Shown: positions 46,043-55,000 of the stretch, piece by piece
How the letters are laid out: every line of letters starts with the position of its first letter
How positions within the stretch are numbered: position 1 is the first letter of the stretch
Assembly: GCA_003117195.1 (NCBI GenBank)
Contig: BDSI01000129.1
Span: forward strand, 280,034 to 344,033
Reading direction: 5' to 3'
Length of the DNA: 64,000 nucleotides
Source: Eudorina sp. 2006-703-Eu-15
Lineage: Eukaryota > Chlorophyta > Chlorophyceae > Chlamydomonadales > Volvocaceae
Program-made: the position numbers and the translations under genes
Notes under the pieces: generated by a model
What the model saw: the letters and a program-made list of their open reading frames with translations, nothing else
Told to the model about the DNA's origin: nothing
Database searches by the model: none

Positions 46043-48216
46043 AAAGGAAGAGATAAACCAACGGTTGAAGTACTGCTGCACGAACGGGGCGACGCGACCG
46101 GACACCAGGGGCCCAAAGAAGACCGACGCCGCTGGCGAGCGCACGACACACATATCCAAGTAGTGCTCCCGCAGGGCGGACGAACCGGACGACCAGTCAG
46201 CAGTCACCCATACTCTCAATCACCTCCAACGGAACGCCGGCCGCGCGGGCCGCGGAAGCGCCACCACGCCGCAGGCTGTACAGCGTATGTACCTCACGCA
46301 ACCCACCGAAACCAAACCGACCGAGAGTGGAGACGAACCAGCGCTCCCCGTCACGCGCCGTGAGCTTACGAGAAGACACCCACAAGCGACCCCCAGCCAA
46401 ACGATGCTGCGCACGGAGGGCGCACTGACGCGCGGGGAGACCAAACAGGGGAAACTGAAGCACTGGAGCGCCCTCCGGGCGCACCACCTTGCCCTTCCAG
46501 TTCAAGGGCTTATAACGGAACACAACACCACACACCGACTCGAAGACCTCACACCAAGAGACCGACAAGAGGGAGTCAGGGCGCAAGAACAGCACAAACG
46601 AGAATACGACGAACAAGAGGGGCTGCAAAGAAACGAGGGAACCCAGCGCTGAGGGCAACTGCTCATACAACCGCCACACTACCTCAGCGTCAAAAGCGAG
46701 AACCAGGTTGGAGCCAGGTGCCAGCGACGACTGCAAACGTTCCCAGCCCCGCCGGAACGACGCCAGCAACGAGTTATCACCATCACAGGGCTTAGGCAAC
46801 TGCAACAAATCGTGGAAAGAGTTAATTGCACTGAAGTACGGCTGCGCCGTACGAGCCTGAACCGTGCCCTTCGATGCGAGGTACTGCGCCCAGAGCAGAC
46901 CAGTGAACTGTGAAGCCGGCAGAAAGTCCAAGTTCTCCCCGACGCAGAAACGGACAAACTGCCGAAAGACAGAACCATATGAGTTCCAGGTCCGAGCCCC
47001 AACACGGGCAGCTAAGACACGCGTGATATCATGCAGGCGTGGATCATGCGAAACGCCCGCTTCCTCGAAGGTGGAGCGGAGCTGACCCACAATAAGTGAA
47101 ACCAGCGGCGCAGGCGCCGCGCTCCTGTCCAGGTCCAGGGTGTAACGCGGCGCGCGCTCTGAAACGGTACCAGAGGAAGCCCAGTCTAAAACTCCACTCG
47201 TACCGCTACGACCTGCCACTGCGGGGGCGGCAGGAACCGGGTCGAGCCACCAAGGCCCGGGGCGAACAGCAAGGTGTTGCTCGGCAGGAAAAACAGATCG
47301 ACCGCCATTTCCATCAGCAGCGGCCACCACGGCTGCGCGATCCAGTACGGCACCACCAAAGTGACGGAAGCCCAAATCCTCCCGAATCTTCTGCACCACA
47401 TCCAGGAGCACATCCGGATCGAAGGGCGGGTTGGCATACGCGTTGAAACCCGACCATGATTGCAGAGAACTGTTGACACCGGACGAACCGGGGCAGTGAA
47501 AACGGCTAAAGACTGCGTGTTGACGTCCAAGGCGAACAAATCTACGTCGTGTGGCCCGTATCGGCCCGTATCGGCGTTCCAAAGCAAGGAGATGCCGAGG
47601 GTGCAACCGGTAATCATCCCGATCCAGCAGACGCGACGCCTCATCCGCAATATTATCAGCGCTACACACACGCTCTACCTGCAACACAATATTATGCAAC
47701 TGCAAGAACTCCCACAAGGCCCGAAACTCGGAATGATGGACCGGGGAACGGGAGCTGTACCGACCCAGGATAGCCTGAGTGGTGGGTTTGTCCTCGCGGA
47801 CAAGCACGACACGATTTTGGACAAATGGCAGAAAAGACTCGAGCGCATTGCGGACCGCACGCAACTCCTTCCAATTAATATGCATGCGGAACTCTTCATC
47901 ACGCCAATAACCGCGCGCCATACGACCGTGAAGCACACCGCCCCACGAGTGACCGGAGGCATCAACAGACAACTCGACCGATGCGGGACCAAGGTGAATA
48001 ATCGGGGCCGAACAGTGCTTAGCCGGCACATCCGCCCACCAGTCCAGGGCGCGCAAGGATGCCCTTGAAAGGCGTATGCGACCGGCGGACCATCCCACTG
48101 GCTGCGCGACATCATCATAAAGATTACGCAGGAAGAACTGCGCCGGTACCAAAGCCAGCCGAACGCTCTGAGCGAAACCACAAAACTGCGCGGCATCCCG
48201 CTTGCTCACTAGGCGA
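46016..48216 (-). pseudogene. RNase H plus tyrosine recombinase (retrotransposon), frameshifted at the end
   Basis: One long minus-strand frame runs from the connection region (FCGFAQSVRLALVPAQFFLR, LYDDVAQPVGW) into RNase H (VELSVDASGHSWGGVLHG; HINWKELRAVRNALESF; VREDKPTTQAI; SADNIADEASRLLDRDDYRL) and then a lambda-type tyrosine recombinase: core helices from about TRVLAARVGARTWNSYGS, the first catalytic Arg region LFLRPDSLLSVSW, and the box II Arg in TLYSLRRGGASAARAAGVPL. The frame stops at 46197 right after VIESMGDC. The expected continuation with the catalytic Tyr, DWSSGSSALREHYLDM, is in the next frame (46219-46016), so a single-base shift separates the nucleophile from the rest. This could be decay or, less likely, programmed frameshifting. 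I see no DDE integrase. Confidence 0.82.
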
Positions 48217-49197
48217 CGATTTTTTGGGCGGGGCCCCAGCGCGAAGCGCGTTCGGGGGGCCCCGCCCCCTAGGATTGCCCCTGTCCGTGTGTGTGTGTGT
48301 GTGGGTAACGGCAAAACGTTCATTATCCGCTAAGCTAATTCGCAATGTTTGTCATATTAATTGTCCTCTATTGCAAGGTATCCTTGGTTTGGCTAAAAAA
48401 ATTCTTTGCGCACAAACGGTCAAAGTAAAGCTCCGCGGTCTCCATGGACCCGAGTCAACATCCACCCAACGCCTCTCGCGCTCATGTTTGTTGCAACAGG
48501 TGCCGCGTGATGAATACTTGGATTAGGGGCAGGTGGCGCGTGCTAAATTGAACTTCCATAGTGTTCTGGTGTTTGAACACCAAGATGCCACCAACATCAA
48601 GATTTGCCTTTCTGTCTTGCCAGATGAATACAATTCAACAATATGTATTGAATCAAAGTTTCAAAATGCAAAGGGATAGCATACCGAGTACCAACAAGTT
48701 CTCCAGTTCCGATGGCCGAAGTCCGGGTCTCACCGCGGCTTTTTCGCACCCTGTTTTTGCCTTATATTTGCTATGTAGCTATTGATGGCAAACTTTAGAG
48801 GTTCACGTCTGCTGCGGGCGTACGTGCAACTGAAGGGCTGCATGCTTGCCGACGGACCAAACAACTAAACAACTACAGCTTCACGGAAAAACAAGAATGC
48901 TTCAAGCTTGCTTTTTGATATCTGCTTGACAGACGGATGTGGTAGTGCAGAGGCGTCTAGCGTTACGATGATAATGCAGATGCGATGAGGCGGCGCGTAG
49001 GTTTCGGGGCTACCCTACCTGCTTTACCTTGCTCAATCTATGCACGCCGATCCACCTTCAACATCAACGACACCCTCAATGGCACCCTTTCACTCTCTCA
49101 CACTCTTGCGCGGTAACAGAGTTTCCGTTGTAAAGCAAGCGGCCTGTACGGATTGTAGGGGGCCCCGCCCTTTTTCCGGCTTCAAGGAAGCCGACCC
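48217..49197. mobile_element. nested insertion of about 1 kb splitting RT from RNase H, hairpin ends
   Basis: The reverse transcriptase frame breaks off after GLRVTAKTSR and resumes as RRLVSKRDAAQFCG, an expected continuation in the DIRS family. Between them lie about 980 bases. One end (48227-48262) is a GC hairpin starting GGGCGGGGCCCC, and the other end near 49158-49170 carries the inverted form GGGGCCCCGCCC followed by a second hairpin CGGCTTCCTTGAAGCCG. The middle, about 48.34-49.0 kb, is AT-rich and has no long ORF. Short T-runs flank both GC blocks. It is most likely a non-autonomous element; an alternative is an intron, since AA^GTAGGGGG...CCTAG^TG could splice in minus orientation. 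Confidence 0.6.
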
Positions 49198-50120
49198 CCT
49201 ACTTGTCTTGGCCGTAACACGCAGACCGACCGCTAACCGCTTCAACTTGGCCAACTTCTCCTTGGGCACCTCAAACATGCCATCGGCTGTATTAACCGTG
49301 ATACCCAGGTGCTGAACGGACTGCACCGGGTCCCAAACACACTTGGATGGGTGAAACGACAGGCCAAGGTAGGTACTCAATGACACGACGGATCCAGTCA
49401 GCACCAGCGCAAGCCTGCTCACGAGACGCAAACACAAACAAAAAGTCATCCAAGTAAGGCAGAACGCGCAGCCCATTAGATAAACGGCGCTGACGACTCG
49501 ACGGGTAGAACTACTGATGCGGAGGCGCAGGCGGAGGTATGCGATGCTTGCCACGCCGCATGGCGGCGTACGGGTCGCGCCAGAAGGCGACGACATTGCG
49601 CATGATTTTGGTGAAATAGTACGGACTGTTGAGCCAGCCAGACGGCAAGACATTCATCTCGTACAACACACCACCGAACCGAAACGTGAAGAAACGGCGA
49701 TCGGCTTTGCGAATGGGCACATGGTAGAAAGCATCCCGCAAGTCCACCTTGACCATCCAGGAACCCTGCATGCCCATGCGGCGGAGGACCTTCAAGGTCT
49801 CGTACCGACACTTGTAACCCTTCTGAGTCACGTTCATCCGCTTCAGGTTGACTACCACCCGCCAATTTTGCGCACCAGGCTTGGGCACACAGAAAGCGTT
49901 GCACACATGCAGCGGAACGACCCCTTCCGAAACGCGGGAAATAGCACCTACGTAGGGCCAGCAGGCGCGGCTCTTCAACCTGGAACCACCAGCGAAACTG
50001 CTGCTCTGTCGTGGGAAGCGCCGGGAGCTCGAATGGAGGCGGAACACGCCCACCCAAAAACTCTACAGGTACTCCCTCCTTCAGGAACCGCAAGCAACGA
50101 CTATCGGTACCAATAATGGC
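49090..50120 (-). pseudogene. reverse transcriptase of the retrotransposon, frameshifted
   Basis: Minus-strand fragments in several frames add up to a DIRS-type reverse transcriptase. An N-terminal part (FLKEGVPVEFLGGRVPPPFE) shifts frame near 49.95 kb into VGAISRVSEGVVPLHVCNAF, CVPKPGAQNWRVVVNLKRMN, KYETLKV-like (CRYETLKVLRRMG), MVKVDLRDAFYHVPIRKAD with the first catalytic Asp, and VLPSGWLNSPYYFTKIM. The Y-L-D-D catalytic motif (RVLPYLDDFLFVFASRE, about 49445-49456) is in another frame from its flanks, and LGITVNTADGMFEVPKEKL follows in yet another. At least two or three frameshifts mean it is not translated as one product in this copy. The DNA was read correctly only by following motifs across frames. 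Confidence 0.83.
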
Positions 50121-50133
50121 CTTCCAAGCGTCT

Positions 50134-50202
50134 CGCCATCACCTTGAGCCGGAGAATTGCTGGTGTGCCATCATGGCGCCACTCCGGCTCAAGGTGATGG
50201 CG
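50134..50202. repeat. 20-bp inverted repeat at RT/ORF divergence point
   Basis: CGCCATCACCTTGAGCCGGA at 50134-50153 and its exact reverse complement at 50183-50202 are separated by 29 nt. The palindrome sits where the plus-strand ORF begins and the minus-strand reverse transcriptase begins. Confidence 0.9.
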
Positions 50203-50870
50203 CGGCTGATCAGGCGGCAGGCCTTCCTCAGGAGCTTCGTGCGTGGATGATGCGGATGGAGACCCAGATGGCCTCGCTGGCAGGTGGGGGCCCGGGACGA
50301 AGGATGTTGGAGGAGTTGAGGGACCGTTTTGGCAAACCGCCGCAAAGCCAAAACCGCCGGTCACCGGAGACGTCGCTCTTCCCTTTCCCCGCCGCCATAC
50401 TTAGTCGGTTGCCTGATGATTTCGACGACCATATTCCTCTAAATACATACCAGCATATTCCGGCCTATCAGGCCTCGCAGCAGCAGCAGCGTTCGTCTGG
50501 ATCGGACCGCCCCGGGTCGCTTTTGTATGAGTATGGATTATGGGTGACGGTCATGGCGGTTGTTGAAATTCTGCAATATGGCTTGCAACTCGTGCGCAAT
50601 TTGTTGGCGAAAGCGGGCGGTGCCCTGGGTGCGGGACTTGCTGATATACTTGCTGCTTTGACGACCTTCCTGTTTAATGTGGAATGGTTGAAGAATATTT
50701 GCTCTGCTCGCTTGAATACCTTGGCCGCTTTCACTCGCCTCGGTCGGCAGGGCATGTTGCTTACCCATCAACGCTGTTTTGGTGCCGGTGAGAATCCTCT
50801 CACAGATGAGGTTACTCGGAATATTGATGATGCTGTCGCTAAGGCGAACAACAAAAACCAGATTACCTAA
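50157..50870 (+). CDS. ORF of 237 residues inside the retrotransposon, opposite to RT
   Basis: This is an uninterrupted plus-strand frame ending in the A1 repeat. The first half is hydrophilic (LPQELRAWMMRMETQM, GGPGRRMLEELRDRFGKP, FPAAILSRLPDDFDDHIPLN); the second has hydrophobic stretches (LWVTVMAVVEILQYGLQLV, ALGAGLADILAALTTFLF) and ends DDAVAKANNKNQIT. The composition differs from random GC shadows and the frame is intact although pol is not. It occupies the place where a Gag-like ORF would lie but points the other way. I recognise no domain, and no zinc knuckle is seen. It may start upstream of 50157 or have been joined by an inversion at the palindrome. Confidence 0.5.
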   Translation: MLVCHHGATPAQGDGAADQAAGLPQELRAWMMRMETQMASLAGGGPGRRMLEELRDRFGKPPQSQNRRSPETSLFPFPAAILSRLPDDFDDHIPLNTYQHIPAYQASQQQQRSSGSDRPGSLLYEYGLWVTVMAVVEILQYGLQLVRNLLAKAGGALGAGLADILAALTTFLFNVEWLKNICSARLNTLAAFTRLGRQGMLLTHQRCFGAGENPLTDEVTRNIDDAVAKANNKNQIT

Positions 50871-50995
50871 GCCTACGATCTACCAGCTTAAGACAGCGGC
50901 CCTGAGAACGCGGGCCTTACCGATCCACTGCCGTATCCCAGTGGTTCGGAGCCTTGCTACGCAAGTTAACACCGCTTAACTTCGCCAAGCGTGCA
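50841..50995. repeat. A1 repeat of the retrotransposon
   Basis: This 155-nt segment is nearly identical to 45861-46015, in the same orientation, 4980 nt apart. It is the outer end of the element on this side; the sequence diverges from the other copy immediately after GTGCA. Confidence 0.88.
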
Positions 50996-52047
50996 CTACT
51001 GCTTTGGCATTTGAAAATCAGAACCGTCGCATATACCATTGGAATTGTTCCGTGTTCCCATCGCCTAAGGCGCAAGTAATAGAAGTACCATCAGAGAATG
51101 ACTTGACAAACACGGCATAATATAATACTGCTTTGGCATTTGAAAATCAGAACCGTCGCATATACCATTGGAGTTGTTCCGTGTTCCCATCGCTTAAGGC
51201 GCAAGTAATAGAAGTACCATCAGAGAAAGACTATGTATTTTTCCTTGCTTTACCTGAAGGTCCTGGCGATGTGCACCTCTGGTTCCTCCTGGTTCTGCTT
51301 CGATCGCGGTGTTAATAGTTGACAACAAAGAAGTAAACACATTAACTCTTAGCAGAATGATATTTTGTATTTGAGACGGAAGAAATAAGAGGTGGCCACG
51401 TTTCCACGATGTGATGTCGGAATTACATGCTGCTCTGAAACACGATGTGATGTCGGAATTACATGCTGCTCTGAAACATCATCGATGTCTTAAAATATTT
51501 GAGGATTTACAATATAGTAGCATCATAGCGGGAATTGAGATCATGTCTATCAGACGAACGGTGGCCGTAATCTGTGCCTGTCTGACCGACGCATAGAAAA
51601 TTCGCCGCTTCAGTGATATTCGTAAAAACATAATTAAGACCTCAAAGCATACCATGTTAATGTGACCATTTGAGTACACTCAAACTGTGTCTTCTTGCCC
51701 ACCATGAGGCTCCTAACTAGCTCCGCCGTCGGACCTGGTCGGGCGAGATAAACGTTGCAGTCATATGGTAAAACTTCAAATATAAACCATATTCAACTTA
51801 ATTTCAACGTTGCTGACAGGGATGCCGAGGAAGAAAATGGGCAGGGCCGCCGTATCGAATCGTACTCTAAGGTTGTTCAGCACCACCCGCAACTTAAATC
51901 ATTCCAGGTGCGTGACACAAGAACGTACATCGCCCGATACTCTCTTACAAGCTGGCCCCGGCGAAACGAACGCTGTCGCGTTGAACAGCGGCTGCATACC
52001 AGGGATACGTTCAGGGACGTATATCCGCGTCGACCGGAATTCCGGAG
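50996..52047. other. AT-rich spacer with two local tandem duplications
   Basis: 50997-51098 is repeated at 51126-51227 (102 nt, very few differences, 129-nt period). A 35-nt segment with ATGTGATGTCGGAATTACAT is repeated at about 51411-51480. The rest is AT-rich and holds no recognised gene. The last 100 bases precede the start codon of the DUF1254 gene. Confidence 0.6.
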
Positions 52048-55000
52048 ATGGTGCACGTTGCGCGGCTCGCCGCGCTCAGTGCCCTCCTGGGTGTATTAGC
52101 CGTCTCGGCTCAGCTTCTTCCTTATGTCCCGTAAGTTGGGTCCTTGACTGCATGCTTCGGCATGTTCCATGTTCCTGCGTCGGTCCATGCGTGCGGTATC
52201 TCGTATCTGCCCGCACCCTCGGCGCACCCAGCCTGGAGCGCCCTACCTGCGTTTTGCTGCAGGGCCGATTCATTTGACACGCTGTATGATCCTCCAACTT
52301 TCGAGGAGAAGCTAAGGCAGAGCACACTGCTCGCGGAGCTCGGGTCGTCGTTTGACGGTATCCGGCAAGTGCAAGAGTGTGCGCGCGCCGCCTCTAAGTG
52401 GCAATTGCCATGCATAGATTATATGGCAGACAAAAAATTGAAAGGATTGCACAAATTTTAATGTTCGTTCGCCCCTTCATTAGGGACGCGCTTTCACGAG
52501 CGAGCTTTCGGCACAAACTGGATGAATCGGAATCTGTCTATTGTGACGGCTCTCCCAAATCATAAAAATCACAAATGTTTCCGACTCGCTCAGGTACTTG
52601 GTTACGCGCGGCGAGACGCTCGTCCCGTCTCTGGCATCTTTCCGGGCGCTCGTCCCAACCAACCTAACCATCGAGCCGGGCCTGTCCACCATCGCCTACG
52701 CCACCCAAGCCTACCTGGCGCTGTACGGCGGTGTCCTCAACACGCTTTATCCCGCCTTCCCGAATGGTCCCGCGTGAGTAAGACGTACGGCGGCTTAGTA
52801 AGTCTGCACAGTCGCCAGTACTGATACGCGTCGTGATAGCGGCTACATCAATATCGCGCCGTCCGGCATTGGCGAACCAGCACGAGCTGTTCATTAGGGC
52901 AACGTCGCTGCCCGGTCGCTCCGCTGTCGCTGACTCCACACCGCGTCCATCCTGTCCCACAGCGCCGCGCCTCATCCCATCATCCCATGGCTTTGCTCAC
53001 GACGCAGTCACTTTGTTGCTAGTTAATTGCCCGTGCGGCGGTGCCCCTGCGTGTTCCTGGCATGCTGCTGCTGTGCTGCTGCCGCGGTGACGTGCTTGCT
53101 TGCTGTGCGCCATGTGGACACGCACGCGCAAGGATGCAGCGGCCCCATCAACGTCTTCCAGCACCAGGCGGCCTTCTCGACCAATGTGCAGCTGGTGAGT
53201 GAGGTCGATCGTCCGCTCGTTCGTTTCCTGTCAGCTGTCTGAGCTGGGACGTCTTGTCAGGTGACAAGGGGTGGCATTATCAATAATAACCCGGGCCACA
53301 GTGCACAGCCGTTGGACGGCGCTACGCTGGGCCATTCACGTGCTGGTGGGCCATTCACGTGTGCTCCGGGCTCGATCGTGGAGCTAGAAGAAGAGATGCG
53401 TTCATGCGTACGACACACAGATCGTGCAGAGCGCAGCTGGCAGTAGACAGGACCAAGCGTGGATCCCTGCGCCATGGGTGCTTGTTGGTTGCTGTATTGA
53501 CACTACTGTACGGCTCCGTCCAGGGCCGGGATGCACCTGCCCCGACAACGACTCCGCCGAATGCGGCAGGGCGCGCGGGGCACAGTTCAGTATCCCCGCC
53601 GTGCCTGTTCACAAACCTGTCCTGCTTTCCGTACAGGGTAACGGCGCAACCTATTACTCATATGCGGCGTTCTCACTGGTCAACGGTCCTCTGCTGCTCA
53701 CCATTCCGCCGTACAACGGTAAGCGCCGCGGCTCGCTGTATGTCACCCTTCGTGCATGTGAGTGCGTGTGGTTTGTGCATGTCCCCACGCCGCACATAGA
53801 CGAGACTTGGCGGACAGGATGGGCCGCACGGTAACAACAGCCTGCATGCATGCGCAATGTGTTCTTTGCGGTGCCCTGCTTCCTTTCCGTGTTCGAGCAA
53901 CATACGGTAAATAAAAAAACTTCGCTCGTGCCCCGCAATGAATGCGCCACCTGATGTCCGCCGTCACCCTCGCGCCCCGGTGCGCGTGTGCCCCCACAGG
54001 CGGCTACTGGGTCATCCCCTTCTACACCGGTGGGTCCGGGGGGGTGTCGTTCCCAACCTATCCTGCGCACGTGCTGTGCACCGAGATCAGCACCAACCAC
54101 CAAGCACTGACAACACGCGTGCACGAAATTAAGAGTCATTTGGATCGCGGGCGTTTGCTTGGTAGAACCCATCCCCGCCCATCACCCTTTGGGTGTGTCC
54201 CCCCGCTCAACAAGTGCGCCTTGGCGTGCTTCCTTCCTGTGGGCGTCTGCTGCTGCACATTTTGGTGCGGGCGGTCGTTCCCTAGCCTAGTTGTTGCCGC
54301 GCCCTCTCCTCTCTGCTTCATATGTCCTATCCTTCATATGACATCGGTGACATGTCCTCGGTTAACTGCGATGGCCTCAATCCGGTGACCCTCCATCAAT
54401 GAATGCATTTGAGGCCATACATCGATGTATTTGACGAAGTGGGTACGTAGATGGTGCAAGGTGGGATTGTCTCCGTTACGATCCGCCCTATTTCGTGTCT
54501 TGAGAGACTGTGGATGACGCCCGGGCCGACGCTGGGGCCCACGGCGGCCCCTGTCGTACGTACATACATCCTCCCCTGCCCGCAGCGTACGGCGAGGTCT
54601 TTTACTCCTTCGGCAGCCGGCAGGGCAACAACGACGGCGGCCAGTGGCTGCTGGCGCACAAGGACTGGGACGGCCCTGTGCCCCAGGTGCGACAACTAAC
54701 GAATACCGTATTACAGACCGTTGGACATTTTGTAACCGTTACAAGGTGGACCCGTGTCCCGTTAGGCATGCCGTACGGGTTCACGTTGACACCATCCAGC
54801 ACGGCTGCATGTGGGCGAGCGAGCTGTGTGAATGAAAACAAATAATAAATTCCCGCTGATGACACTTTCGCGGGAGCGTGCAGTACGAACACGTAAGATG
54901 CTTATGTTCGGCCTGGGCAACGAAGACGGATGAGGGGCGTGCTCGCCTTGACCCGCTTATCAAGACGGACGCCTCTGGTGCAAACCCTAGCTATCTGGGC

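Larger units (their letters stand above)
45709..50995 (-). mobile_element. DIRS/PAT/Ngaro-like tyrosine-recombinase retrotransposon, decayed
   Basis: Read on the minus strand the order is A1 (50995-50841), internal genes, B1 (46042-46015), A2 (46015-45861), B2 (45736-45709). A1 and A2 are about 155-nt direct repeats, almost identical; B1 and B2 are identical 28-nt repeats. This A1-B1-A2-B2 split direct repeat is the signature of PAT/Ngaro/Kangaroo-type elements, which insert by a tyrosine recombinase rather than a DDE integrase. Inside lie reverse transcriptase, RNase H and recombinase, all on the minus strand, with frameshifts and a nested insertion of about 1 kb, and an unrelated-looking ORF on the plus strand. 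It is therefore probably not autonomous. I assign no named element. Confidence 0.85.

Noticed and set aside
48227..48262. GC hairpin that resembles a bacterial rho-independent terminator
   Set aside because: The context is a eukaryotic retrotransposon; the hairpin is better read as the end of the nested insertion.
51800..52050. Possible RT-like piece on the minus strand (FDTAALPIFFLGIPVSN)
   Set aside because: Too short, with no catalytic motif and no neighbouring fragments of an element in the same orientation.
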